A DNA stretch of 64,000 nt, taken from Eudorina sp. 2006-703-Eu-15 (taxonomy: Eukaryota > Chlorophyta > Chlorophyceae > Chlamydomonadales > Volvocaceae). The DNA is taken from NCBI GenBank assembly GCA_003117195.1, contig BDSI01000015.1, positions 249,001 to 313,000 on the forward strand, in the 5' to 3' direction. Below the pieces are notes generated by a model. That model worked only from the letters and a program-made list of their open reading frames with translations. It was not told the origin of the DNA and did no database searches. The translations under genes and the position numbers were made by a program. Below are positions 32,401 through 43,660 of the stretch, piece after piece (position 1 is the first letter of the stretch; the number at the start of each line of letters is the position of its first letter).

Positions 32401-32956
32401 GGGCGGATGCGGAAACTATGAGCCGGACAGGATGCCAGAGGTCGAACCTCAACCTCGGGCTGGTACATTGCAGTCCATGAATTATTGAGGTTGTTGCGAA
32501 CGAACAGTATGGGTCGTTGCCGACATCCAAAGCTACTACACGTCTCGTAGGTAGACCGCTAAACTGGCCTAACTCGCTTTGGACACAGTCGCGCATTTTC
32601 ACAGTTGTGGATGGCTCTGAGCCGTTCCGTACGGCACGTGTACAAACGTAATCACGTGCATCCGGGCACTCACCTGCGGCCTGGTGGAGCGCCCGGCTTG
32701 AACGCGTCAGTGCATCCCAATGGCCGAGGGTTGCAGTGGCGGCGGAGCCGACAACAAGGGCGCCGTGGCTATCTACGCGGTGCTCGTACTGCTGGTTGGC
32801 GTTGCCGTCGACAGACACGGCGGTCTTGGTAATCACCTCATGCCCATCAGCGGCAACACGGGTCGCAGCGGCGCCGCACAGCAGCGACGCCAGCAGCAGC
32901 GTGGAGACGAAGAGGATCGCCCCGCCCGGCGTGAGTCGGATGGTTTCGGAAGCCAT
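29496..32956 (-). CDS. Secreted protein with eight LysM domains and a C-terminal DPBB (RlpA-like) domain
   Basis: Four exons: 32674-32956, 30556-32392, 30161-30308 and 29496-29783, giving 851 residues in frame. Exon 1 encodes a signal peptide (GGAILFVSTLLLASLLCGAA) and a spacer. Exon 2 holds eight near-identical LysM domains (YTIKSGDTLWAISQQYSTTV ... LNPGLVATNLQVGQTIKVPC) separated by linkers of GGGGS units; the DNA period is about 231 bp. Exons 3-4 encode a double-psi beta-barrel: GTYYYDIRTSCPGE, TDGYPTC, NNIIAIDNNVL, GLCGKKVLVF, FFVWDGCAACVGGGKIDFSA. LysM domains bind GlcNAc polymers (chitin, peptidoglycan); RlpA-like barrels include wall-lytic and expansin-like proteins. Action on bacterial or algal wall glycans outside the cell is inferred. 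The ATG at 32956 is supported by the paralogue starting at 55927. Confidence 0.9.
30575..32400 (-). repeat. 231-bp coding tandem repeat (LysM plus (G4S) linker), eight units
   Basis: Eight units with starts about every 228-231 bp lie within exon 2. LysM codons are almost invariant; length changes are confined to the GGC/GGT-rich linker. One unit has TTVPQLQ in place of TTVAQLQ and an S for G in the following linker. Confidence 0.93.
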
Positions 32957-32999
32957 GCCGATTGCGGCCAATGGTAATGCTGTCGGTTGGCAACAAACA

Positions 33000-33560
33000 A
33001 GGGCCTATATGTTGTTATGTTGCCGTTTTGATGTCTATTCGTATAGCAGTGAACAGCTACTAACTGTGACGGCAAAAACTGTATTCATTACCGGATTTCG
33101 GAAGCAAGTATGTTTCTTTCCGCCTAGCGCCTCTCTGGCTTGGCCGCTGTGGGGATTGATGACCATGCAAAACGTTTATATACTATGTACTGGTGTACTA
33201 CGCGTCAGGGCCTGTCAGGGGTACGAAGCTGTGGGCTGGAGTCGGGTGGTTCAGGATCTTGATTAGGCAGCATTCAAGGAAGGTATTGTAGGTGGAACGG
33301 GCAGCTCAGGGCAGCTCGCTGTAGGCCGCCACCTACGTACCGAATGTCGCCGGCGCGCAAACTTCTTATTTCAGACCATCTTTAAAACTGCTATTTATTT
33401 CCGATGGGCGAGTTGACTTTGACACCATCTGACACCACCATGGCGTAAGGATAGTGCTGATTGCCCGTTCGTGCCCGTTCAGCCGCCCGTCTTCTTCCAA
33501 CTGTCGCTGATCGTAGTTCGCCCCGAGGAAGTTAGAGGATATTGAAAATAATTATTCCAT
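33000..33560. other. 5' flank of the left LysM gene
   Basis: No coding frame. The block is conserved in inverted form at 55330-55900, including the segment CCGTTTTGATGTCTATTCGT against ACGAACAGACATCTTGGCAC. Shared promoter elements may lie here, but none is identifiable. Confidence 0.5.
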
Positions 33561-34296
33561 ATGATATTTGTAAGGGCATCTTCTTGCAGGGCTGTGGAAG
33601 GTGCTTACAAATGTGACCCGCGGCAATCCATTCCCTAACATTTCAATCAAAATGACTTCAGAAATTAATGTTCGATACTGGAAAAAGAGTGATTACAAGT
33701 TTAGAGCCCTGCGGAGCCTCTTCAAAGGAGTCTCCCGCTTATGTTATCTTACCTAATGTTTCTTTCATATGCGAACGCTTTAAACGCTGATCAAATATGC
33801 TGAGAAACATGGATTATAAGTGCGTCCCGACTTTGCGCACAATGTCCGCAAAATTACAGACGTGGAACGGCTCACATAACTAGAGTTAACGCAAAAATGC
33901 ATACATCGTATATATGACAGAAAATGTTAAAATGATTTAACTCACAAGCACGGGGCGGTGTCAGGGCGGTGTATACCAGCGAAGCCGCCGCGCGCCGTCG
34001 GTCGTGCCCTACAGCATCATTCCCGTATCCGTCTACTATGCCTTTGTTCAGTAACACCATCCATCGGTTCCGTCTTCGTCACCACTCTTGTAAATTGTCA
34101 CATGGCCACGTCGACCCTTGTTTGCACACGTACGCCTTACGACCCTCACTGCCATTCACCGCTGGCTCCAACCGCCACTCGGTCATAGGACCCTTTCCTG
34201 TCACGCACGTCCTGTGCATTACATCGACACCCCGTCAATTAAATTCCCATAACTCTTCCAAATTACCAACAACTGACCAGTGACTACGTACCCGCC

Positions 34297-34555
34297 ATTC
34301 CCAATGAGTGCACCCCGTGGGTCATTGGTGACAGCCATAGCCTACTCAGTCGCCGGGTCACCACATACTGTCAAAACGAAAACCGCGCCATCATGGCGCA
34401 CCGGACTGACCGGACAGGCTCCACAAGCTAGTGCCTGCTAGTGCACCTACTGAAGCACACCCCGCACCCACTCTACCAGGCTCTACCTGGGATGGAACCA
34501 CCTCTTTCCTGAGGACCAGCCATAGTCAAGGATAAACCCCGCTCTTTGGCGGATG
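34297..34555 (-). mobile_element. Retroposon family T, reverse copy
   Basis: The stretch GCACCCCGTGGGTCATTGGT, then CATGGCGCACCGGACTGACC, then GGATAAACCCCGCTCTTTGG matches the reverse complement of 17035-17275 with many substitutions, and 43670-43870 directly. It lies between the left duplication arm and PSMD5. Confidence 0.65.
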
Positions 34556-34963
34556 CTGCAGATATCAAGCGCTGAACCACCCGTGTGGGGCCATGTAACA
34601 CTTCTTTCTTTCATGAACTGCGCCATACTCTTTAGCTCATCACTCAGCTATTGGATTTGGGAGTGAAGCCTTGAGCCTTGACCCTTGACGCCTTCAGCCC
34701 TACAGGTGGAGTGGTGGACCCCTTCGTCATGGCTGTTGACGGTTACACCTGTGTGCATGTAGAAGTTGCCGCATGACGTAAGGTTCACTACAGGAGGCGA
34801 GTTCCTGAATCATCAGAAATGTCCAGAGAAATATAATGTGATGATAATCTCTAGATTTTGTTACACACTTTGGCGACACGCGATGAAATGTGCTAAGAGA
34901 AACTACCGACAAATTGACGGATAAAATTTAGGTGCAGAACTTTTACGTATAGATCTTCATACG

Positions 34964-37900
34964 ATGGATTCAAGCGATCGAGACTCTTCTGAGCTAGTGA
35001 AGGCTTGCCGCGAGCTTCACGCGATGCCGCAAACTCTGACGGACGAACACGCGCACTCATTCTTTACGGAGTTCCCACTGGAGCGTATCTTCAGGTTTGC
35101 TGGAGTATGATTCGCGCTGTTCTCAAGATTTCGAGCCCGTAATGGAGTCATACATAAGTTTCCTTGCGGCCCCTTTTCCACATCATCAGGGCAATTGCAA
35201 CGACAAGAGATCAATCAGATGTAGCGCTTGTGGCTGATGTGATCGGAGGGCTCTTGGGGACAGAGTTGGGTAAGCCGGTCCCATGGGTCAGCTTGAAACA
35301 TTAACCGCAGCTGCGCTACAGCAATGACCCTACCCGAATCCGCATTCATAGTAGACGCGGTGTTCGCCTGCCCATCCATCTCATCAGGCTCGGGGGCGCT
35401 CCCGACGGCGCTGCCGTACCTGGAGGCCGCGGCTGATTCCCCGCTTCCGCCCCTTCGCCGCTTCGCTGCGGATCAGTACGGCAGCCTCCTAAGCGCACAA
35501 GTACGGAAGAATGCCCCGATGCAGCGGTACGACGGCCCAGCTGACGACGGCGTCGGCGACGCGGCCTGCATGCAATTGGTACGGCTCCTGTCGGATCCTG
35601 ACACGATCGTGGCAGAGGCGGCCGCCAGAGCTCTTCGTACGTACTGCGGGAGCGGCCTGGCGGCGCTGCAACGCCTGCTGAGCCCGGATTCCGCACCGGC
35701 GACGGCGCTGGCGGCCGCTGCGTCGTCAGTTGCGCAGGCTGGTGTCGTGCGGTTGAGGGTGCTGGCGTTGGTTCTGGAGCTGGCGGCTGGCGGTGACGGG
35801 GCTCGAAGGTAACCCGGTTTCAGCGGGTATGCTTAGTTGCCAAACGCCTGGATATCCTGATTGGCGCGGCCGCAACGACGGGCGGGGCCGGGCGCCTGGT
35901 TATCCCGACTGCTGCCATGGCCCACATTAGGGGAACAATGGAAAAATCATCACAGAGCAAGGGTCGGGCAGCTTCCCGCTCTCTTGGGGGCGGACGGGCT
36001 TTGGGCCAAGCCGGCTGGACGAGATCCATTTTGCCGGCGGCGGCGGCCGAGTTGGCCCAGGAGGGCCCCATGGGCCGACGTGCGACGTCCAGGTAGCCGA
36101 TTGCTCTGACCTGCGGACAGGCCCTGAGGATTCTTGGTGCCGATTGACCGGATGCCAGATACCCGCACTGCCCTGACTCAGCCCATTATGTCCTACCTTC
36201 CTGGAGGGCTTTCCTTGCCTGATGTGCCTCTGCCCGATGCGCCTCTGCCCGATGCGCCTCTGCCCGATGCGGATCGCAATTCGCCGGGGTTGGGGATGGG
36301 AATGGCGTGTAGGATTACACATCGCTCCTTTGTCGCCTTGCCGTACACACACCCGTAGGCTTCGGGAAAATGATTTCCGCGACGGCGGCGCCGTTCCGGC
36401 GGCATCGGCGTCGGCGTCGTCCAACGGCGCGGCCGGTCCGAGTACGACATACCAGGCGCACAGCGAGCGGCTGCAGCTGTTGCGCAGCTCCGGTCTGCTA
36501 CAGCCATTGCTGGATCAACTGTCAGACCCGTCCGACGCGCTGGCGTGTCTTGCGGCGCTGCAAATGCTGGAGGAGCTGCTAGCTCGCGTCGAGCCCGAAG
36601 ACGACGGCGGCGGAGTCGCGGAGGCACTAGCGGCTATTGCACTGCCACAGCTGCTAGCGCTGGTTTCGGATCCTACCCTTGCAGACGCGGCGCTTCCGCT
36701 GGTGGCGGGAATCCTTCACCGGATCATGCCAGCGGCACCGCCAACGGCCGCGCTGGCGGCTGCCTTGGCCCGTAGTGCCAACGGCGCCGCCAGCGCCGAC
36801 GGTGTCGACGTCAACAACGACGAGACCGACGCCGCGGCTGCGGCGGCGGCTGCCGCAGCCGCGGTGCAGCCCGCCCTGGCGGCGGCGCCGGCACTGCTAG
36901 CGGCCGTACGTGCCGTACTAGATGACAGGGGCAACGCCAGCGCGGCGGCGGAGGCGTGCGGTCTGGACGCTCTGGGGACGTTGGGGCAGTCGGCGGCGGG
37001 GGCTCAGATGGTTGTGTCAGATGAGGCGATCACTGGGGTGGGTAAACGAACGCGACGCGCCCTTTCCACCTTCCGCGCCGACTTCCGCTCCATGCGCCCA
37101 AACCTGCCTTGAACCCTGTAACGACCAAGGTAACGACCTCATGTAATGATCTTCTGTAACGACCTTATGTAACGGTCCTTGCCGCGCCCCCCCCCCCACC
37201 CTCGGAACCCAAATCCCTCCCAGGCGGTGTGCGAGAGGGCACTCGGCCGTTCCCCCCATCCCGAGATCCGCATCGCGGCCCTACACGCTGTGGCTTCGCT
37301 GGCGGGGCTGGAACGGGCGGGCAGGGATCGAGACCGCACCGCGGGGCTGCTGCCCGTACAGGTACGGCTCCGTACAGCATATGCGGTGTATTTGCCAGGA
37401 TGCTGGTTTGACACCTGGATCCAAACGTGATGATGGCCGGGCCTTAGTGTGGCCAAAGGAGCGGTCCCCATTGTAACATTCCTTCCTAAAGTAGCGCGCT
37501 GCGACCAAACACACGCGCGACACCTCGAGCCCGCGTCTCCGTCGTCGTGGTCGGTTGTTCGCTGTTCGCTGTTCAGCGCGAGGGACGGCCTTCGAATTAT
37601 AGTCTGGGTAGATCTCTGAAGGGTGAAGACGTTTGCGTTGCAGTGGGAACACCGCTTGAGCGACGCGTGTCTCCTTCATGTTTACGGTCTGAATGTACGA
37701 TATTGATGTACAATAATCATCGTACCTTGATGCCTCGTGGATGAGGCCGTGCAGTACGAGGAGGCGCTGCGGCGGGCGGTGTACTGCGCCTGCGGGCTGC
37801 GGCGGCCTGCGCAGGTCCTGGCGGGCCTGCTACAGCAACCCTTCCTGGAGCTGAGGCTGGCGTCGTACAGGTACGGTGTACGGAATTGCTCCTGAACGGC

Positions 37901-38408
37901 GCAAATAGGGGCCCTCTAGGAACACCGTGAGACGCCAGAGGCTCATCCCTGGACTGCCCTCCCCTTCCCGGCACTGTACTGCACACTGTACTGCACTGAA
38001 CCCCAGTGCACTGAACGGCACCGCAGATGCATCGCGGCGCTAGCGCTGCGGAGCTGGTTCGCCGTAGACCTCGTCACAACGCCGGATCTGTATGACAGAA
38101 TCACTGACGCGAGCAGCGACAGCGGCGCCGCGGCGTGCACTTGGCGCCACGCGGCGGCGGCGGCGCTGTGGGCCACCGTGTCAGCGGCGGCGGAGGCGAC
38201 AGGGGACGCGCCTCCGCCGGATGCAGGCGAGGTGGCGTTTGCCGCGACGCTAGCAGCACAGGCGACGGTTGAACGCGTGCGGGCGGCCGTGCGCGGCGGA
38301 CCGTACGGCACCGACGCTGGCAGCCGTACTGCAGCTGCGGCGGCGGACGCCAGCAGGATGCACGAAGAGCATTTCGTAGCGTCGCGGGGGGCTGGTGGCG
38401 GCATGTGA
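34964..38408 (+). CDS. PSMD5: 26S proteasome assembly chaperone, PSMD5/S5b-like (ARM repeats)
   Basis: Seven exons: 34964-35094, 35190-35269, 35322-35808, 36359-37037, 37224-37361, 37755-37870 and 38027-38408, giving 670 residues with all phases matching. The protein is an Ala/Leu-rich solenoid. Family-typical blocks are RSSGLLQPLLDQLSDPSDAL, GLDALGTLGQSAAGAQMVV, EIRIAALHAVASLAGLE and QQPFLELRLASYRCIAALAL, which parallel PSMD5's SGL-QLL-L, VDTVGILGSN-GKQVL, KIRCLDAISSLL and QPFPEL-CAAL-VFTAIA. PSMD5 binds the Rpt base of the 19S particle during assembly in cytosol and nucleus. Residues 375-460 contain a long poly-Ala region, probably disordered. In exon 3, acceptor CTACAG is used because the upstream CAG would give an early stop. 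Convergent with the adenine deaminase. Confidence 0.85.
36222..36268. repeat. 15-bp CTCTGCCCGATGCGC repeat, intronic
   Basis: About three copies of a 15-bp unit lie in the third intron of the PSMD5-like gene. They create short open frames that are not coding. Confidence 0.8.
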
Positions 38409-39185
38409 GGGCGGTTAGCGTGACCGTTGTCGGTTTGTGGACACGTGTGGCGGGCTCTGGAGATTCTCGGGTCGAATCCCAGCTGTGTGGTTTCCGGCGC
38501 CGGCTGGCATAAAACGCTGCTGGGCGGGCTGCGACTTCGAAAGTTTAAGCAAGAGCGGTTGCAAGAGAACGGAGTCAGGACGCTTTGCATACGGTAGTCG
38601 CGCCACCCCCGTGTCAGCCTCCCGGGCTGCCCTGCGCCCAGCCAAAGGGCAAGCGCCCCCTCGTTCCTGCAGTGTGTGGCTGCGTGCTGTGTGGTGAGGA
38701 GGCTAACCACGGCTGTCACCGATGACCCGCTGCGTCCAGTCTAACATGGTTAATAATAAGAGGACTCCCAAACCACAGAACGCACGCAGCCGTTAAGAAT
38801 CACGCACCGCTTGTTGAGAAGATCACCTCAGCAACACCGTCCGGACCTCCTAGCTCCAACTGCCGTCGCCACCGGCGAACGAGGCAACATCACCAGGGCG
38901 CGCGAACACGTCGTTGTGGCAAGATGACCGACCTCACGCCGCGCAGGGCCTTCTGGCCGCCTTGGTGCGAGGCGGGCCTCCATCGTCACACTGACGCTGA
39001 TGTCGTGTGGAATGCAGATGCCCAAACATTCCGTCCTGACCTCGAGGAACTCGTCATCTATAGGACCGTGCAACACCCCGCGGCAGCAAGTGCGTTGACA
39101 CCCCTGCGAGGACGCCATCGCCGCTGCCTCCAGGTTCGCCTCGTCAAGTACGGTAGGTCCTCCTGCACCTCCACAAGCCTCCTCC
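38409..39185. other. Intergenic between convergent PSMD5 and adenine deaminase
   Basis: No coding frame. A degenerate retroposon T end, GTCACCGATGACCCGCTGCG then CCAGTCTAACATGG followed by TTAATAATAA, lies at 38712-38759. Confidence 0.6.
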
Positions 39186-41956
39186 TCACGCCTCCTCCGC
39201 TGCTTCCGCCCCCTCCGCCGCCCCCCCCTCCACCTCCGCCTGCGCCTGCGCCCCCTCCGACACCGTCGCCACAGAAGCATCCGCCCCGAGCCCCACACCC
39301 GCGCCGTCGCCGCTGCTCCCCGCCCCCGCCGTCTCCGCCTCCACCTGCGCCGCCAGCTGCCAGACCTGATCCACCAGCTGCTGCCTGCGCGCCACGCCGC
39401 CGGGCCGCTGAGTCAGCGAGAATGCCGCCTCGAAGCCGTTGACCACCAGCTGGGCCACCTGTCGAACGTCGAGGCCCGCCACCTGCGCCAGCCATTCGAA
39501 GTTTTCCGAAATGTACGCGCCGAAGTAGGCCGCGTCGTCGGAGTTGACCGTCACCGCGAGGCCGCTCCGCACCAGCTCGCCCAACCGCTCCGACAGCTTG
39601 TCGCCGTACACCTGGACAACGTCGTACAGCGTCGTACAGCAGTTAAATTGCACAGACCTTCAAGCATTTAGAGCCAACCCTGCAAGGCAAGCCCCAGTTA
39701 GTGGGAGAAGATACCACATACCGCGGGGTCCGCTGTAACATTTTTAACAATACTACCAGGTCGTGCCGACCGCTAACCAGGCTTGCTGCTCTGTCCATTC
39801 CCCGTTCCCCCCGCGGTTCTGCGTGTCATACCTTCAATTTCAAGTTGCTGATCGGGCAGAGTGTGAGCGCTATCCGGGTGCTGTCAAGGTACGACATGAG
39901 CTGTGGATCGTCCAGGCAGTGGATGCCGTGATCGATCCGCTGCACGTGCAGTACTTGCAGGGCCTGTACGATCGTCCGTACGCAGTACGGAAGGAGGGAA
40001 GGGAAGAGGGTCAGGCAGCCATGCATAAGGACACAGACGGCAGGGCTCCAACCGGCCTGGTCCAAATAGGCGTTCGTCTGTGTTTGTCCATGCTTGTCTG
40101 GGGTTGCCTTCCTTTCTTCCTTCATTTTGCATTCCATATTCATAAACCCACCCACCTTTTCCCCAATGCTGTTACAGTGCACCCTGCAGGTCATCAGTGG
40201 TCATTGCCTTGCCTCCTAATATCCTTCCTATCTTTGCCTTTCTTCCTATCATCCTTTCTTTCTTTCTTTCTTCCTATGATACTTTCATTCTTTCGTCCTT
40301 CCTTCTTCGTGTTGCTTCGTACACCTGAACCCACCTACCTGCCATATGTACTCGGGCGGCCCCTCCTCCCCCGCGTGCGCCACCCGCTGGAAGCCCTGCG
40401 CCTCAGCTCGCTTAAACACCGCCCTGAAGCGGGAGGGCGGGAAGCCCAGCTCGGTCGAGTCCAACCCCACCGCCACGATGCGGTGCCGCCAGGGCAGCGA
40501 CATGGTCAGGGCGGCCATGGCGGTGGACAGGGCCAAGTCCTGCGGGGAGGGGGAGTCGGAAGATGTGCGGGGACTGAAGGGGCGCGTGCGGGGCCTGGAG
40601 GGGCGGGCAGGGGTGGATCTGCAGATGACGCCGGTTGCAGATCTGCGTCGATAAGCAGCCTGGGTGGCCCGAATTGGCGTCTCAACTCTTTGAGGTTTGC
40701 ATCATAACCTTCGGACGTTATGATCTTATGAATCACCCAAGAAGCCGAGCCGCACCGGCAAGCCAGCGCGGTGTCGTTGCCATCGTCGGCGACCCCGCGA
40801 TGTCCAGGGCCAGGCACACCGCCAACCCGCACGGCGCATACACTTGCCCTTCGAAAGCACATAATGTACGACACGGTGATGGGCATCTGCTCCTCCGCAT
40901 CCACCGCCGCGTCCACCAGGCCGCCCATAAAGGTGTCGAAGGGCAGACCGTTGGCCAGGTGGGTCTGGGGGTCAAAGAACACCTCCGCGTGTACGACATG
41001 AGACTCAACGGCGCGCTGCCAGACGGTCCAGGAGGGGTCCAGCAGGTCCCCCGGCAGGGCAGCAAGCCGAGGGCGGGCAGGAAGCGGAGGGCGGGCAGGA
41101 GGGGGTAATGCGGCGCAGGGTAATGCGGTGCGTGAACCAATTGGAACCCTTGTATTCCCCGGCAGATCCAACACGTGTTCTGGTGGTACGGCACTCACGC
41201 GCAGGTACGCCATACCCAGGTCGTAAAAGTCCTCCCGCGTTCGCAGAACGGAGCAGCCGTAGTAGTAGAGGTCCAGGAAGTCTTGCAGGTTGGAGAAGTT
41301 GTAGGCGGCTCTGGGGACAGCCGGCACACGCGCCACAGCCCGCGGTCGTTAGAAGCAACGATAGTGCGCAGTGCGGCGGTTGTCCGACGTTGCGGGTCGT
41401 CCACGTTCAAATGATACGAGTTAACCGTGATACTACATAGGACTCGAGGGACACGGCCGAATCGCTGTGATCGCTTAACGCTCTGCGGCAACCCCAAGCA
41501 AGTAGCCGCGACGCATGACATCTTTCGCTGGCGTTCTTTTGTCATGTACTGGCAAAAGTTGCGAACATCTTGCCATCATTCCGCCGCTCACAAGCGGCAA
41601 ATAGACCGGGAGGCGCCTAGGGTGCCCATGGGTGCCTGGTGAGGGCACCCTGAGGGAAACCTCACGTGCGCGCCGTACCGGGCCGCTTCAACACTTGGGT
41701 AGGGCGGTGGAAGTCCGTTGCGAGCCGCAAATTTCATCATCATCTCTGGTTCCAGAGTCCCCTCGATGTGGACATGCAGCTCAGCTTTGGGGGCCCAGCG
41801 AATGAATCGCCGCAACGAATTCGGCATCTCGCCGAAGAAGCCACGCATCGGAGCATCATTTTGCAGCGCGCCGTGAGCTAGAATGATGTCATGGCTTTGT
41901 CCCGTTACCAGCTGAAGGAGCAGGACTGTCACAGCGGCGGCCAAGTAGTAAAACAT
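39186..41956 (-). CDS. Adenine deaminase (adenosine/AMP deaminase superfamily) with a signal peptide
   Basis: Six exons: 41679-41956, 41199-41310, 40848-41015, 40339-40539, 39832-39963 and 39186-39611, giving 438 residues in frame. Intron 3 has a GC donor (CGAAGG|GCAAGT). Motifs of the adenine/adenosine deaminase fold are intact: WAPKAELHVHIEGTLEPE (metal His61 and His63), VVHAEVFFDPQTH, VGLDSTELGFPPSRF, VAHAGEEGPPEY (His241, catalytic Glu244), VQRIDHGIHCLDD (His265) and VTVNSDDAAYFG (Asp322/323). The LEPEMMMKFAARNG and FDPQTHLANGLPF wording fits the bacterial/fungal adenine deaminase branch, so adenine to hypoxanthine plus ammonia is the likely reaction. The N-terminus MFYYLAAAVTVLLLQLVTGQ is a signal peptide, suggesting secretion or ER entry. 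The last 55 residues are an Ala/Gly/Glu-rich tail absent from typical enzymes. Confidence 0.92.
39722..39750 (+). mobile_element. Retroposon T 3' end in an adenine deaminase intron
   Basis: GCGGGGTCCGCTGTAACATT followed by an A/T-rich tail, in the last intron of the deaminase gene; a diverged reverse fragment lies at about 40168-40198 in the preceding intron. Confidence 0.6.
40215..40312. repeat. CTTT/CCTT pyrimidine microsatellite, intronic
   Basis: TTCCTTCCTATCTTTGCC-like runs including (CTTT)n lie in the intron after exon 4 of the adenine deaminase. Confidence 0.8.
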
Positions 41957-43655
41957 TCCGGAAGTCCCCAGCCAATAAACTGCTGAGCTGTGTGACTTGC
42001 AAATTAATTTAATGAGAAGTTTAGTACAAGCAGATTACCAATGGATACTCCAATTGTATGGCTTCAGACCGTTCAGACAATCCTGCGCCCTGGCGGCAAC
42101 CGTCTTTCGTAATCCCTTAGATGCACCGGGATGCCAATTCATACATACCTAAAATAATTTCTGCATGTTACGAGCCATGCTTGCGTCTGTCTTTGGGAGA
42201 GTTTGCAAAATGTAGGTGAACGTTACCTCCATTAGCGGGAACGATCAACCCAGTACAAGAGCCATAACAGTCTGTATATGTGGATAGGGCTTACTGGGTT
42301 GGCAAGCAAGCAGCTTAACGAGTTCATCACGCAAAACTGCTGCAAGTCAACTGCCTTGCAAATCTTTCTTAGTAATGTCATGATCATGTTAGTTTGCATC
42401 ACTGAGTCAAGTATTATCTGCTAATACTCTTCAATTGAATTTTATAAAATTAAAAGCGGGACTCCTAACCCAAACGTACCGGGTCAACAAGGGCTTCGGC
42501 AAACACCCGACAGCGAACGGCCACGATGCAGGCAGGAAGAAACCTGATCTTGAAGCCAGTCTGCAATAAAAAATGTTGGTATTGCAGCGACGCGGCGACA
42601 TTACAAAACCCCAGCGCATTTGGGACCGCCCAGCTTACCCCACAGAGCCTGGTGCGGGTTAGGGTGTCCAGTAGGGGAGGGCTACAGGGGCTGCTTGCTC
42701 GGATTGCTGGCTCTGGTTAGGTAGCACCTGGACTGGCCTGCTGCCCGGGGGCCCTGATGTGCCTACCCGGCTGTCTGACTGCAGTTCGGGCAGTAATGGC
42801 AGGCCGCTACGCTGGCGGGCACAGGCTGGGAGGTGCACCTACCAACGGGCTGGATCCAGGCACAAAGCTGAATGCCATCAGTGTACAGAGTATTATCAGG
42901 CTGCTGTCCACCGTAACGAAACGAAACACGTACAAGGACCTGCCCGCTCTCAAGTCCTCACCCGCCGTCCCTTCCTCTCCCCACGCTTCCACGCACAAAC
43001 GACGTCATCCCACGATGCGTCCCCAACTCGTCATTCGGCCCGATCAGAACATAGTACGGCATCCGTGTCGTGCACATATGCGCCGTACCGCCAGTGTCCA
43101 ACTACCCCCATTGGGGCAAATCCACTACTGACTGCTACCGGCGGTGAAACCCGGTACATCCCAAACGCCCCCACACAGGACCGACGGCCAGGAGACCGCC
43201 CGGTGCTGCCCCGAACCCGTACCCCAACCAAACCGAACGGAGATTGCCACGCGGGCGATTGCCGTTGTTGCCATTCGCTTGACGCCGGACCGCGCTCCCG
43301 ACCACGGGCGGCCTCAGTTACACGCTTACACCCCCTCCACCCCAACCCCCATGCACACGTGACGCTTCCTTCTTGCGACGCAAGGGTGGCATGCATGCGC
43401 GGAGCTACGCCCACCGGCTTGTAACCGGACTATGCATGGTGACCACAATTGAGAACACACGCACTAGTTGGGTTTATTTCTTCAGTACACGCGTACGCAG
43501 GTACATACGCCCTCCATCATGGTCCACGCGGGACGGTCAGGTGGGGCAGCAGCCAACAGCGCCGGTGTCACGTGTTGCGTCACTAGAGATACACGACAGC
43601 CCAAGCTACATGTACGGCACTCGGCCTCACGCGGGGGTCGTCGGGGGCTATTATT
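41957..43655. other. No gene recognised
   Basis: 41957-42480 is AT-rich and holds the 5' flank of the adenine deaminase. From 42480 the composition rises and several open frames of 60-220 codons occur (the longest at 42759-43424, plus strand), but none shows a domain, codon pattern or start context that I can support. Confidence 0.5.
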
Positions 43656-43660
43656 AGGAT

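Larger units (their letters stand above)
28860..34240. repeat. Left arm of an inverted segmental duplication
   Basis: The whole stretch matches 54570-59670 in reverse complement. Matching points include 28910-28935 with 59567-59602 (GATTGTAACGCAACCATCAG), 29345-29490 with 58905-59075, all LysM-gene exons, 33395-33470 with 55360-55445 (CACCATGGCG/CGCCATGGTG), and 34160-34235 with 54575-54650. Introns have diverged more than exons. Boundaries are approximate. Confidence 0.85.

Noticed and set aside
30660..32480. Ala/Thr-rich open frames antisense to the LysM gene
   Set aside because: They are the antisense reading of the repeated LysM and glycine-linker codons; the sense strand has signal peptide, conserved LysM residues and consistent splice phases.
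38455..38530. tRNA gene suggested by GGGTCGAATCCC
   Set aside because: Only three base pairs of a T-arm can form and no acceptor or anticodon arm is found.
42759..43424. 221-codon plus-strand open frame
   Set aside because: Rich in Arg/Pro/His/Thr as expected of a chance frame in GC-rich DNA; overlapping frames on both strands are similarly long and none has a recognisable motif.
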